From Lagopus muta (lineage: Eukaryota > Chordata > Aves > Galliformes > Phasianidae), in NCBI RefSeq assembly GCF_023343835.1, contig NC_064439.1, positions 33,740,508 to 33,804,507 on the forward strand: DNA of 64,000 nucleotides, read 5' to 3'. Of the stretch, positions 14,201 through 27,791 are shown in pieces. The notes under the pieces were generated by a model. That model did no database searches. It saw only the letters and a program-made list of their open reading frames with translations, and was not told the origin of the DNA. Every line of letters starts with the position of its first letter. Within the stretch, counting starts at the first letter, position 1. The translations under genes were made by a program, and so were the position numbers.

Positions 14201-17200
14201 CAACAGCTTACATTGAAACAAAGCTTATTCGCCCTCTCCATACATGAACAACTGAGGCCACTGATTATACTGAGGGATGAGAAAGGATGGAAAAGCCAGA
14301 GTGCTCCCAACATTATCACAGGGTCCAAACAGCAAGGGAGCCAAACTCCTTTACTCCTTAACTCCAGCCATTACAGCCCATTCTCCCTTTCATTCTCTCT
14401 AACCAGTCACCAGTCATGCCTCACCACTCAAAAGTGAAACTGCCCAACAAACAGGTTACACACTAAGAAAGGAATTCACATTTTTTCACCATCTCAAGTT
14501 TCCTATTTTAGAAGCTTGGGTTTGGCCACCCCCTTGCTTCTTCAGAGCAACACGTATCCTGTTCTTTCCCTTTCCTGTTCTTTGAACCAATTTCAACTGA
14601 GGATTTTTCAATTCTTATCTCTTTGCACACCTACCTCTCTGCACTTGTTCTCCTCTTTATAATTAGTTCCTGCACTTCTCCTGAAGTAGACTTCCATGAA
14701 ACAAGTTAAAAAAAAAAAAGCATTGTCTTAAACACAAAGGCAATATTCAGAAAACTAAGTGGACGGGAGGCAAACTCCAAGGAAAATTGCTGCTGCAAAG
14801 CCCACACTGAGGAATGCGTCCAAACACTCACGAATAAACAAGAAATAAAGAAAGCAAGGGCATCCAGTCACAAGATGGATGAAGTAACAGTTTCTTCTTC
14901 TCAACTGTTTGGCATTTAATACATCAATGACATGGCAGGAAGCCTTGGCTTTAGTACAATTTGAGCCTGCAAGGATAACAGTTTGTATCTCTGCCTTGTG
15001 GGTGCCACATTTATTTCTTGTCAAACAGTACAGTAATGGGAACATCTGCAGTATTTTGCCTTCAGAGTGACGCCTTTATGTTACTATTTGCTTCCTTCAG
15101 AATCATTCCAAGGTTATATTAATAAGCTTGCATCTTAATAGCGTTTATTGTTCTTGTTTCTGAGTGGACACCAATTAGCTTTGCAATTTGCTGACAAAAC
15201 TTTTCCATTCTGCACAGAATAGGTTCTTTGAATGCACCTCTTACATTAAGTAATGCAATCCCTCAACAAATACAAACATTATGCATGAGCCACAGCAGGA
15301 GAGTAAAAGGTAATGACCAAACATTAGCATTTGGTGTTCTTACAGGTAAGCAGTTATGAACAGAGGAGGAAGTTCTCTTCCCCAGCTAATTCTCCAGAAG
15401 TGTCCATTTATGGCAATATTCAAATACCTTTCGTGTAATTCACTTCCCACCAGTGTTAGCCATTCTCCCTTCTCTTGACCCAACAAAAGTGAATGACATC
15501 ACAAACAGCAGTTTTCACTGATTGACAAGAGCTTTGGCAAACTGAAACTGAACACAAATTTGGTGGGGCAGAATCTCTGTAAGAAATTATTTTACAGACA
15601 TTCAGAAGAATGTCATGAAAATGCATTTTTAAATAACTAGCCTTAACAGTAATTTAATCTATACTAATAAGCAAGGCTTACGCTCTGTCACGTGCCAGGT
15701 CTTACATACAGGTATATCTACCTACAGGGTTTAACTAGTTAGCACCGTACCAGACATCATATTGTCATTTCTGAACTAAAACTCAAGTTACGCTTGGACC
15801 AGACCAATCAGGTAGTGGGCTTCACAGACAAGGTGGCCACATGCACCATACCTGAGGTAAAGGGTGTCTAGCCATTTCTTCTCCATGCTGTTTTCAAAAC
15901 AACGATGCTGGCAATTGAAAAGCTTGTTGCAAGAAGAGGATATTGATATCATAATTGTTCCCTTCCTCTCCCCCCCAGACTACTAAAAATATCCAGAGAC
16001 ACACAGATTTTTATAATAACCTTAAACCAACAGGCAAAACATTTGTTGTTTGTTGGGCTTTGTTAGTTGCCTTCTGTGGGCTACTTTAAAATGGTTCACA
16101 GACTTCAGAAATAAATTAAGGTGAAAAAGTCAGAGCTACAAAGTCAATAGATCTACATCTAGTTATGAACCACAATTTCTGATATGAAGTCAGGGGTCTT
16201 ATCTGTTCTGATACAAGTCAGAGGTCAGACATCGCAAATGATCTGTCCTTTAAGTCCTTCTACCCCTAAAGGATGCTTCCACATTCAATTTGTTATTAAT
16301 GGTTTCAGTTTTAAAAATCAGAACACCACCTCCTCTGGAAGTGTATACTCAAAACAGTACACCTGGCATGACTCCTGATAACACCACACTGAACAGCATG
16401 CAAGCAACAGACTTCCCACAACTACTGCTCCTAGTTTTGCTTACCATCACAGTCACTAAAGTCTACTACTCTTTACTCTGTTGACTGCTAGCTATCCTTT
16501 ACTAGATACCCTTCTCAGCCCTGAACCCAGAAGGCAGATGGTCAGGCAAAGCATAAATCACTGTTACCTCTAGGCAGCAAATCTTGCCCTTGCATAAACC
16601 AAACAGTCATATACTGCTGTCAGCTGGGAGATCACTACAACAGCAGCCAAAGAACACCTTGTCATTCAGCTCAAAGCTTAGCAAATGCAGACCTCTGCCC
16701 CTAAAGGGTACCTTCTCATGATCTAGACTGCCTACAAGGGGGCTTGCCTCCATGGTCTGATAAAACAGATGATTATCTGGGTATTCAGCCTACATTTCTC
16801 ATGTTTCTACTCATTTATGTATGTAAGCTGTACATACACATTAGTTATTTCACATTTGAACAGTGAAGTATTGCAGAATGAATGTTAAAAGAGATGTTAA
16901 TAACACAGCAAGGCTAATTAGACATTGAATAAGTTGTTACATGGCTGGCATTTTAAGGGGAACTACAGATGCTGTAATGAGATTTTATTTATGTGCAAGA
17001 AAACATCCTCTTAAAATAATCAGAGATATATTATTCTGAAAAAGTACAATCTCAAATTATTTCAGCTGTCAAAATAATAAAGAGTTTGATGGGAGCAAAG
17101 CAAGGCATTTAACAGATGTATGAGAAAGCTCCAATTTACAGGAGGAGGTGAGGCTTGCTTCTTATATCCTAGATGATCACGACTACAATAACAGCATCTA

Positions 17201-20200
17201 TTTATGCTGAATTTGGATTAAGTGATCTTGTCTTAAATAGAACAAAAATATCAATACACATTAAAAAAGCACAGATGAAAAACGCGAGCAGATATGCCAA
17301 GTATCTCTCAGTTGTCAAATAGAGATACTAAATATCCTTAAAGATCTCAGTAAACAGCTATTCTGAATGTTAACGACATTCAATTTGAAGACTAAAGCGA
17401 CACTGGCCCAGCTGGTGGGCCTTGCTGTACCATCAGCAAAAGTGTTATTTTTCTATTCTTGATTTATACAGTAGATTAAAGTCTGAAATGGGCTATTCCA
17501 CACAAACTGTGATTGCCAAATCTGTTATTGCGGCACAGCAAAGTTCCTTTGCTTTGTTATTTCCATGCCAATCATTTTACTTTAAGCTTTCTTTTCTTGC
17601 TCTCCATAAACATCCTTTGAAATACAAAAATAAACCTACCATAGCTTGTAGCTCTTCAAGTATCGCATCAAATTATACCTTTCACAGTAGTTCTATAGAC
17701 TGTCATTTCATATCATGCCTTCTGATAGCTGTGCAAACTACAGTGAGTTTACGCAACTTCAATACTTGAAAAAAATCAAGCATCTCAGCTAACAGGATAA
17801 ATACCCAGTTGTATGTCTCCAAATCAACAGTTTCTTTCTAGATGAATCGATAATACTAAGTAGCATAAGCTGGAATGGCTGTATGCACAGGAGTCAGATC
17901 TGATAGGTGGCTACGTTAAAATGGAACAAACGAAAATCACGATTTAAAGCCATGTTAGTTCCTGAACAGAAGTTAAATCTAGTTCCTTCTGCTATGGCAA
18001 TTACATCCAGGAGGATAGATGTGGGGTCCCATGACCTCACAGTGTTACTGAGGCTCTGAACTTGGAATGATTTTAAGAACTGGAATATATCCAAACAGGC
18101 TGAGGCACAGCACTCTCAACTCATGCAGAATTGTTCCTGAAATAACAAAGATGTTGGCACACCACCTTTGAGGAAAAGCAGACTCTTGCAGTAGGATGAA
18201 GCACTGAGCCATTTAGACCAGCAGCAACAGAGATTAGATGCAGCTAATGATGATGTTTCATATAAACAGGATCAGGCAGGTTATGCCCTAGCATTTCAAC
18301 ACCCTTCCCTCTTCCAGAGGATCTGTAACCCCTGTGATGTATTAGGAAACCCTCTAGACAGAGGAAACATTTTCCTTTGCAGCCTTTAAAAATAAAAAAA
18401 ATAAAACCACAAAGATCTGAAGTTCCACTGCAGGATAATTTTTACAAATTGCATCCCCTGAGTCAAATTCATGTATTCAAAGATCTCTAAAACAAGATAG
18501 GCAACACTGCCCCATTCTCCAAGGCACTGAAATGTAAGAAATTTTCACCAAGATTTAAAAATCCAACAGAAAAATAAAACAAACCAAAACTGAATGTCAA
18601 TATGCAACATAGGCTAATAGCCCTGCATAAAATCACTGTTATAAGCTCTACATCAAGATTGCTTGCACTCCTAAGTCAGAGGTTTTGGTTGTTAAGCGAA
18701 AGAACTTCTTGATGAAGTACTTTAGGGAGCAGACAATAGAGTGGCCAAAGATAGTTTCTTGCATTCAGAGTACAGCATGCTACACCAGAGCATGAAATCC
18801 ACTTTCAATAGACATGGCATAACCGAGACCATGTCTCACAGCTGGCTACATGTTGTGGGTTTAAATTATTTCCAATAAAATCTGAATCCAGAAATTTAGC
18901 AAGAAGTTTCCATTATCCCCAATTAGAGGTTGGTAGAAAACTGTGAGGATAACATGCCAGCTATAAAAGCTATAGAAATAGGACGTGATCCATATTTTAA
19001 AGAGTATTAAAAGATGAGTGAAAAAAGGATTATTGCCCAATTACTCTCTACTTGCTAAAAGGTTGAAAACTAGGATATCTGCACAGCTACCAATTCACGT
19101 TAGAGGGCATTTTTGTTTTGTTTTCTTAATCTGGAGAGGCAAGACCTCTCAACATTCTGGGAACGATCCCGTATGTATCAATGACAAGACCCAAGAAGTT
19201 GTCTCTTTTTTTTTTCCCCCTCCCCAAAGGACGTAACAGTAATCATACAAACTCATTGCTGCAAGTGAACTTGGTGGGTGGAAGAATTAAGACATTAAGA
19301 AATAAATACCTTCAACAACATCATTATGCAAGAAGCAACATGGTCTTTCTGGGCAGAAACATGAAAGGCTGTTACTCGTGTTAAAAAATAAAAAGCACTC
19401 AATCCATGGCTCTCCATCAACCCTGATGTACAGAACATCTGTCTAGAGACACATGTTAGGTCCCCAAGATCTCAGCACTATAGCCACAACAGAAACTCTT
19501 CAGTATAACATAAGGGCCAGACACAAGCACCTAGCAAAGTACCAGCTATGATTTATCAGTATTCAGGGAAGTCCACATTTGACAGTTATGCAGCCCCACC
19601 CAGGTTTTGGAAAATTAATTCCTTCCCTTACAAGCCACCCTCTTCCCCTACTGCTACAACCACTTACTTACACACATACTTGCACTGAACACCAGGAAAG
19701 TAGGGCACTGCTAGGGCAGATGGGGAAAAAAAAACAACACTAATTCCTTCCAGCCCAGCCACCCCTACTGCTGACCATGCTAGCAGAGGCCTCCCCAACA
19801 GCTTCCCATCCCCTTTCCATATTCACCAAGCCAGGAAAGAGTAGTCCTGCAAGGCAGGTGAAATTCAGCTGAGCAGGCAGCACTTAACTCTGCAACTCTC
19901 AGATTCCTGCTGCATCCAGCCACATCCCACAGTGAGCCAGCCAGGAACCACCTCATCAGTTCCCTGACAGATAAGCCAGCTCAACTGCTATGCATATGCT
20001 GCTGATGCACACTGGCTACTGCCTCACTGCTGCCCTGCAAAGATAAAACAATTGCAGGTACCAGGAAAATTGTACAGCCACATACACAGTTGAAGACTGT
20101 TGGCTTGAGACAAGCCAAGGAAACAGAGAAAAATGAAGGATGACAGGAGATAGTGAGGGCATATAGGAACACAAGGCAGTATGGGTGCAGAGCATTTCAT
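5223..20200. other. Non-coding DNA, no gene recognised
   Basis: About 15 kb without a convincing exon or an obvious recent repeat. Low-complexity pieces are poly-A at about 5989-6008 and 11112-11128, an A/C-rich tract at about 10167-10250 and poly-A at about 14707-14718. A GC-richer segment at about 12960-13700 holds overlapping open frames of 117 and 172 codons without known motifs. Confidence 0.55.
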
Positions 20201-20209
20201 AAATCATCT

Positions 20210-20345
20210 GATTTGGACTAGATGTCCCTTCCAACTCCCCGTGATGAAGAGGGACACCTATAGCCAGACCAGGTTGCTCAGAGCCTGGTACAGCCTGTCT
20301 CTGAGGACAGGATATTCATCATCTCCTCAGCAACCTAATTTCAAT
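20210..20345. mobile_element. Probable old CR1-derived fragments
   Basis: 'tttggactagatgtcccttc' resembles a plus-strand CR1 3' end. The adjacent 'agaccaggttgctcagagcc' resembles an internal minus-strand CR1 block. Two short, diverged pieces in opposite orientation are the simplest reading. Confidence 0.45.
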
Positions 20346-23300
20346 GACCTGAGTGCACTGATAGGGCATCAGTGACAGTGCTCACCAGGATTCAAAATTC
20401 GCCCCTCTTTGAACACTGTCCCCAGCCAACACTAAACCTAGAGTTGCCACCGCAAACAGAAACCACATTTCCCATTTGCCACATCACAAACATAGCTCTC
20501 AGATGCTTGGCCTGGCACACTGCCACTGGCCGCACCCCTCATGTCAGGTTCCTGTCCAGCCAACTAAATTTACTGCTGTTTATTTCTTTGTTTCTGACTC
20601 ATTCTTCTGCCTCAGTCCTTCCTTGGCACTAAGCTGTAATTGAGCAATAGTGCATGCATCTCCTATTTCCACTATTACAGGTTCAACACAGAGCACAAGT
20701 CACAGAGATGGATGTGTGATGGATGCACACCCCCATAAGCACGGGCAGTGATTCCTCAGTCTATGAATAGATGTCTCACTGACGAGCGTGCAGTCCAGGC
20801 ATCAAGAACTACAAAATGTCCATTGTAATTTATTACCACCACTCAAACTGATCTCCTGGTTTGATAACTGGCATCTTCATCATGTCAGACATTTTTTCCT
20901 ATGCCAAAAATTTAATACTGAGAGACATACCACAGGTCTCATATCTTCGCACCTTAACAGAAGAGTGGAGCAGCTGAGGGAGCATGGAAACCTGCAGATT
21001 TGTTTTGAGATTGGTGAGGCAAGAAGACAGCGTAGGACAGTATTTTAGCAAACAGACAGACAAATCTGTTAGGAAACAGGGGAGATAAGACTGCTGTGGT
21101 GGTGACTGCTGTCTGTAGAAGAGCGAACTGTGCAATCTTTTGATCACTTACAGGATGCCTGTGATGGCATAGAGAAAACCTATGAGTTTTTATTAGAAGC
21201 TCTGTTTAAATAATGTCATTTCACTTCATGTTATCTAGAATTGTACTGCTGGAAGGATGTTTTTCAGCAATAGCATTGACCATCCTATTGTAAGAGACTA
21301 TCAGAGTCTAAGGGTTTACAGATTCCTTATGAATATCACTTTCCTCAATACAAAAGCTTAAAAAAATGACAGCAAGTAGATAAATATTGCAGAAGGACAA
21401 ATCATTTCCTGTAGATGTTAACTGTTGTAGTGAGCTATGGATAACAGTACATTGTAGCTTTATCTGCAGTACTGTGAAAGCTCTAGTTAACAAGCCCACA
21501 TTTTGAAAAACAGAGGACCAGCACAAGCAGATTTTTATCCTATTGCATGGAGTTGTCCCAGACATTCTGAGCTTCTTTGTAGAAGGGATGCTCTGGCTGC
21601 AATCCCACTCCACTGGTAAGCTTTCTCACATGAGGGGTCTGTCTCTCAGAGCTACAAGGTGCTTACGTCATTCAGTTCCAGTTACTCCTGGCTATTAGGA
21701 TATTTCCTTTTTCCAGTCCTGTAAAATATCCTCACGTGCTGTATCATATAACCAGTAGCACGCTATCGCGTCTGAGGACTCGAGGCATGATATCCTGATC
21801 CAAGCTAAGAACAGCTTCCACTGAACTTCAGCATTTCCTCAACTTGCTGCCCATTCCAACACCAGGGCTTATGTCGCTACCATTAAGGCTAAGCTGGCAC
21901 TGTAGAGATGTCAAATGAACAGTTGATACAGCACAGCTCCCATCTGGAGAAGGTAGTAATTTAAACAAACACTGGCAATAAACAAAGGTAAGCGATTTGC
22001 CAGCAAAGCAAAACTAGGAGGAATGCACCACTCCTCCTGTCCACTTCATGCAGTTTCCAGGGCATTGACACCATTAGATACGTGTTTTGAGGCAACTCTC
22101 AAGGAGTTTGCCCATTCCCTCTCATTCCCCAGTGCACAGACAGAACCACAAGGCATACTCTTTAGTGTTATTTACAATTCTACAGCATAATCTGTACAAT
22201 TTCCAAAGGAATTCCTGGTTGCTTACTCTGTGGTTATCATAACACTGATATGCGTTTCCTGGTTACTTCTCTTTGCAGCGTTTACATGCCAAGAACAGAT
22301 GATCATTTCAGAGAAACCAAAGAGCCCAAGTGCAGAGACAAACTACAGTATAGAGAAAACTTGGCATGCTATACTTACAGAGTAGGTTAACTCAAAGCTT
22401 TTGAGAGATATATGCAAGCTGATTTTTATTTTTTTAGGAATATCTTTTTTCCATACTGGAATGCAGCCACCCATACTTTTGTAAGTTAGACTATCTGCAA
22501 GAGAACATGAAAGATAAAGGCTGGAATCTGTCCTTACTGCATGTTTCTGTTGCTAAGATGGAACTGCAAAGTATTTGCAGGAAGTCCCACACTGACCAGC
22601 TACTTTCACAGGCAACAGTTCTACCGCCAAGAACTCATGCCAATCATGTGAAACAAAACCAATACTTTTCTTAAAGAATCTCACCTGTAAATTAAGAAAT
22701 GGGACATCACATCTACCCTGAACAGTTTTTGTTCTGCATATCACTTTTAAGAATATAACAAATTCATTCCTTTCCAATGCTGCTGGTGGCACAACAAATA
22801 TCAGAGGTGTATTACATTGGTCACATCCAAACTCCAGCACTTTAGCTTGCCAGTCATTAGCAACCTGAATGGTAGTGGGGTTGTGAAGCCCCCATTACAA
22901 AAGCATAACACATTTGCCAAAACTTGCTCAGATAAAGAGAGGATCCTTGAACTCCTTTGCAGGAGCCAAGCAAAATGCATTAGCTTCCACTTACAGTACA
23001 TTGGGTGGAGGGGAAAACAAACAGAAAGCAAGACTCACTTATTGGCCCCAAGCCCTTTCCACACTATAAAATGACTGAGGCAACATGGAAGAAATGTTCT
23101 CTGTGCCCTGTTGCATTGTACAGGCCAGCTTGCTTGTATCCTCATGTCCCAAGCCTTTAATAACAAGCAAAAACACAGTGCTTCTTTCTGGGTGCCTGCA
23201 TGATGTCCACTGTTTTGCCTCTCATAATTAGAACATTTGACAACTTCCATATTGTCAAGGAATGCACAGAAAGTGATGCTGTGCAAGAAGGAAAATAAAG

Positions 23301-24264
23301 TGCAGTTTCATACTTCACATGATCCACAGACTTCTGCACTGCATGCAGTAGGAACAAGAATGGCCATTAGAGAGATGAAGCATGAATTTTACACCCCTGC
23401 AGTCAGTCGCTTAACTGATCTTTCCAGAAGCTTGGCAAAAGTGTACTGCAGCTATGCATATATATTATACTTAATGATGGCCATTAAGCCTGAAGTCACA
23501 AGTTTCAGTTTGCCTTTTGCTGCTAAATTTGCACTGCATCCTCCCAGATTTCATAATAGTTACTGACAAGGTATTAAAAAAATCATCCTTTGAAATCATG
23601 ACCCTGATTAGTATTGGAGTAGCTGCACCCCTCTCTTTAACTTTATTGGTCCCAGTGGGTTTATGCCAACAATAAATTTGTTTCTTTCTTTGAAGATGAA
23701 AGGTGCTATAATGTGCATTTTATTAAAACTGCTGTAAAGACTTGTTATTTTTGCTCATATACCTGCTGAATGATGATTTCCAGAAGTCTACCAGCACCTC
23801 CCAAATATGCACACTCACTTTACTTTCTAGCTTAGAGAATTTCTCTTAAAATTGCAGAATGTTTCTCTAGTCCTTGATGTAAAGCTTCTTGTATGCTTCA
23901 GGGCTATAGGTCAGCCTTTCTATAGCCTAGACAGTTGTGATGAACCCCATCTTTACTGTAACTTAGAAATTATACAGCATTTTAATAAGTGGAGATGATT
24001 CAGGAGATCAAACCCAGAGAAAGATGCCGATTCTGATTATGCCTAGACAGTAAGCTCATGGGCTTGGCTTTGCACAGAAATGCTAATGCTAGCAAAAGAG
24101 TATCCCCAGCTCCTATTAGCTAGTCACAAGCATGGTACAGTATAAGTCTACAGACGCCAGCCTCTACAAAAGAAGGATACGATATTCAGAAATGCACCTT
24201 TAAAAGCAGTAGTCCTGCTACCAAAGAAGAATGCTTAGCATTTCCAAGCTCCATTGTTTCAAAA
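20346..24264. other. Non-coding DNA, no gene recognised
   Basis: No exon-like signal or recognisable repeat was seen in this 3.9 kb. Confidence 0.55.
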
Positions 24265-25112
24265 GGACTGGTGAGCCCACACCTTGATGACTGTGTTTGG
24301 TTTCGGGCCTCTCACTACCAGAAAGACACTGAGGCCCTGATGTACGTCCAGAAAAGGGCAATGAAGCTGTGAGCGATCTGGAACACAAGTCTTATGAGGA
24401 GCAGTTGAGGAAACTGGGATTGTTTGAACTGGAGAAGAGGAGGCTCAGGGGAAACCATATTGCTATGTACAACCATCTGAAGGGAAGTTGTGGTGAGGTG
24501 GGGGTTGGCCTCTTCTCCCCTGCAACTAGCAATAGGAGCAGAGGGAATGGCCTGACACTGCACCAGGGGAGATTCAGGTTGGACATTAAGAAAAACTTCT
24601 TTGAAAGAGCAATCAAGTGCTGAAACAGGCTGCCCAGGGAGGTGGAGGAGTCACTATCGTGGGAGGTGTTCAAGAAGCATTTAGATGTACTGAGGGACAC
24701 GTGTATAATCAATGGATATCAAGACGTTACAATCACAATATAATCAAGAGAGTTAGGCAAAGTGGACAATGATAACAAGAGAGAATAAATGAAAGGCTTA
24801 CCCTTATGCTGGGCTCACCTACAAAACACCAGAAGAGGCAATCTCCAGAAGAGATCCTTCCCCTCTGGTAGCCAGCTCTTAAATAGGTCTAGGAGGGCTG
24901 GAGCCTGGCTCCACCCCTTCCAGCAGCACAGTGAATTGCCTTCACCTGTGCTCCTCTGGCTGACTCATGGCTCGCCTCAGGTGATCAATCAGAGGTTCAG
25001 GCCGTGACTCAGCAGTTCCCATACAGACATGGTTTAGTGGGAAATATTGGTGACAGTTGGACTGGATGATCTGAGAGGACTTTTCCTTCCTTGGTTATTC
25101 TATGATTTTAAG
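24265..25112 (+). mobile_element. CR1 LINE 3' part, interrupted by a solo LTR
   Basis: Plus-strand CR1. It runs from 'ggtgagcccacaccttgatg' and the ORF2 C-terminal segment ([20 protein letters not shown], broken by stops) through 'aacaggctgcccagggagg'. It is split at 'ctgagggacatggtttagtg' by 324 bases of LTR and resumes to 'ggactggatgatctgagagg', ending TTCTATGATTTTA. The element is 5'-truncated. Confidence 0.92.
24702..25025 (-). mobile_element. Solo LTR (copy 1) of an endogenous retrovirus-like family
   Basis: A 324-base insert splits a CR1. Read on the minus strand it starts TGTATGGGAA and ends ATTATACA (TG...CA ends). A TATA-like CTATTTAAG occurs near 24887-24879. It is flanked by a 6-base target duplication, GACACG (24696-24701) and GACATG (25026-25031), one transition apart. 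A 6-base duplication fits an ERVK/ERV2-type integration. No retroviral genes adjoin it, so it is a solo LTR. Confidence 0.82.
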
Positions 25113-25342
25113 AGTCTAATTTTTGAGCAGTACTTAAGAACAACACCAACAGGCTTCGTTCAGATTGTTGACTGCAAGTCTGTCTCCTGAACTTTCTCCC
25201 CCCAGCCCACTCAACAGCTCTATCATTTGTTTTAATTTCCGTTAGCATTAACCAGCCAACTGGCTTCTTCAACTACAGCAGCTAATCATCTTCACAAACC
25301 AAGTGTTCTGTTTGTACCTAAAAAGCATCTTCCCCCAAATAT

Positions 25343-26198
25343 AAGACATGCCCAAATCACACTGAAAGTAACGCCACCTATTTATTTCCATGGAAACTAA
25401 ACAGGTACAAAGAGCAAAATATCACTGTTTGGTAGAGGAAATTTGCAGCTACAAAACACTATTTTTCAATGTAGGCACCACTATTAGCTATGCATTTTTG
25501 CCAGCAATAAGCAACATTACATGCTATGCAATCAGTAAGCATACAGAGGTTAGGCTTAGCAAGACTATCATGGTAGAAAGATAATCAAAAAAAGTGAAAA
25601 TACTCACCAGTGTTGTAGGCTCACAGTAAACCCCACAAGGAGTAATCTCCAGAGAGAGACCCTTCCCAGTGGCAGTCAGCCCTTAAATGGGGTCTAGGAG
25701 AGGTGCAGCCAGGCTCCACCCCTTCTGGTCACACAGCTGAATCGCCTTCACCTGTGCTCCATGGCTGACTCAGTGCTCACCTCAGGTGGTCAATCAGAGG
25801 CTCAGGCCGTGATCAACAGCTCCCAAACACATGCTCATAGAATTCCGCAGAGTTGTCAGGAGCCTGACTTATCTTTCACATCACTGACACCAGAGCTGAA
25901 ACACACCACCATCACCTCACTGCGCTGACATCCACTGTTTGATCTCCACAAGTTTTTGGCAAACAACAGTGAACATCAATGAAGGGTACCATTTTTTCTT
26001 CATAGTGGAATTCAGTACCACACTTTTGCACTCCCCATGCCAGACACCATGCTGTCAGACTGCCTCTCTGCTGCCATGTGTTGCATAACAACAACATGTA
26101 ATAGAATATTGGCGGGAAGGTTCAACCTCCACTGCCTCTGATGTCATGAGCCAACGTAATAAAAGAAGAGGCATTACTTTTGGAGCAGCTCTCATATA
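25343..26198 (-). mobile_element. Mariner-like DNA transposon remnant, interrupted by LTR copy 2
   Basis: The ends carry inverted terminal sequence sharing AAAGTAAYGCC (left 25365-25375; right GGCATTACTTTTGGAGCAGC, inverted). Near the right end the minus strand has a frame with GDQTVDVSAVR, recalling the helix-turn-helix region of vertebrate mariner transposases of the Galluhop type. The left end recalls the transposase C-terminal region and 3' end. After removing the LTR at 25526-25829 only about 550 bases remain, so most of the transposase is deleted. The family name is from memory; the exact ends are approximate. Confidence 0.72.
25526..25829 (-). mobile_element. Solo LTR (copy 2), same family as the LTR at 24.7 kb
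   Basis: Shares long blocks with copy 1 in the same order and orientation, for example 'gccttcacctgtgctc', 'caggctccaccccttc' and 'aatcagaggctcaggccgtg'. An exact 6-base duplication CATGCT flanks it (25520-25525 and 25830-25835). It is inserted inside a mariner remnant. It is more diverged from copy 1 at the outer end near 25530-25600. Confidence 0.78.
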
Positions 26199-27464
26199 GA
26201 CATTATATATGCAAAACCAAGACTTAACATGAAAAGGAAAGGAGTAGGTGAAAAATACTGAATCAATCAGCTAAATAAGAGAAACCAAATTTTACTTCAT
26301 CCACAAACACAGAAAATGAACTGGAATATTCTGCCATATGCCTGTGTTTGAAAGTGCTTCGAGCAGCACAGTAATGCAGAGCGATTAAGAATGTCTTTTT
26401 TTCTTGGCATCTGACAACCAAATTCCCCACCTCAATGATCTTGCAACCTGAGTGATATTCATAAGCATATACTTAAAAGGTCGTTCAGTGTTTATTACTG
26501 AAGTGTCTCTCTTGTGATGAGAGCAATACAGGTGTTCGGGTCTATTTCTTTGGTTCTTGTCTGGCAATCAGAACTGACCACAGCCTTTACCTGTCATTGT
26601 ACTTGTACTTGCCCTAAGCTGCTAAGAAGTCAGAATCATCACCACAAAAGGTTGTATTTCTGAAACGCCCATTTCTTATAAATTAATTCCCCAAATCCTT
26701 AAGCTTGCCGAAGAGTTTCTGTTAAGGATAAAGAGAAAATAAAGAAACACTTTTCAGAACTATAGGGACCTAGAACTTCAGTCCCTTAGCAAGTGTCCCT
26801 TGCAGCTCTGGGCATCACTTCCTTCAAAAGCTGTGCTTAGAAAGGATGCCCTTTTCCCTTCACCCAGAGGGACTCCTTTGGAGAAAGACTTGTATAGGAA
26901 ATGTGGTAAATGAACACACATGCTAGTTTGTCATGCCACTTCCTTCCACTCTGTTATTCACTTTAGAGGCTTGCCAACATGAAGATATTTTTGTGACACA
27001 GTAAACAAAGGGATCTCATGTCCCTCAACAGATAGATTTCCAAAAACAAGGCTGCTGGGTCCTATTTTAAGGCAGGAAAAAAATAACTGATCTGAAGCAA
27101 ACTAGGATTTACAGTGACTGCCACAGCATGGAAGTAGGGCTGCTTCTGCCAGAGAATTTGCTTTGAATTGTTCTCCAAGTTTCAGTCGTGGCTGAGTAAC
27201 TCCCCAAAGTGTCAGCATTAACTTTTTACCAAAAACATATACAGATAGCAAATTCTAGGAACACCTACATATTAAACCTTTAATAATAAGCTCAACTTTT
27301 CAGAAGTCTAGAACTGCTTGCTAGAGGGATGACAATAAAGAGCTTTTCTCTTCCATTAAAAAAAAGTGACGAGGTAACACCAGCAGTGGCTGGTTTACTG
27401 CTTTCTTCAGCCCCTTGCCACCTGCTGAACTGAGCACAACAGATAGGTTAGTAAAAGAATGCAC
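26199..27464. other. Non-coding DNA, no gene recognised
   Basis: No exon or repeat recognised in this 1.3 kb. Confidence 0.55.
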
Positions 27465-27625
27465 ATGGGAAAGGATGCAGGAGAGATCCAGCCCAACTCC
27501 CTGCTGCAAGCACAGTGAGCTGCGAGAGCAGTCCAGGTTGGTTCAGTGCTTCACTTAACCACGTCTTGAAATCCTCCAAGAACAGAGACATCACAGTCTG
27601 TCTGGGCAGCTTCTTTCGATATTTT
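27465..27625 (-). mobile_element. Old CR1 fragment
   Basis: 'ccaactccctgctgcaagca', then 'cgtcttgaaatcctccaagaacagagacatcacagt' and 'ctgggcagctt' follow the minus-strand CR1 order. It is diverged, and separate from the better copy that follows. Confidence 0.65.
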
Positions 27626-27791
27626 TAATGTCTATGAACATGGTCACTTTAATTATTATATATCTATTTGCACAGGCTGGAGTTCCACATACACATGCAT
27701 GTTTTCCTCCTGGCCTCTTCCTCAAATTCTATTCTGCTCTTAGAGGCCAGACACAAAGCTCCTACAGACACCAGTGGCAGTGTGCATGTGT

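Noticed and set aside
24369..24623. 84-codon plus-strand open frame with [16 protein letters not shown]
   Set aside because: CR1 ORF2 remnant inside the CR1 copy at 24.3-25.1 kb.
24702..25829. Reading the two LTR copies as one small provirus
   Set aside because: The sequence between them is the CR1 end, unique DNA and mariner, and the target duplications differ, so they are separate solo LTRs.
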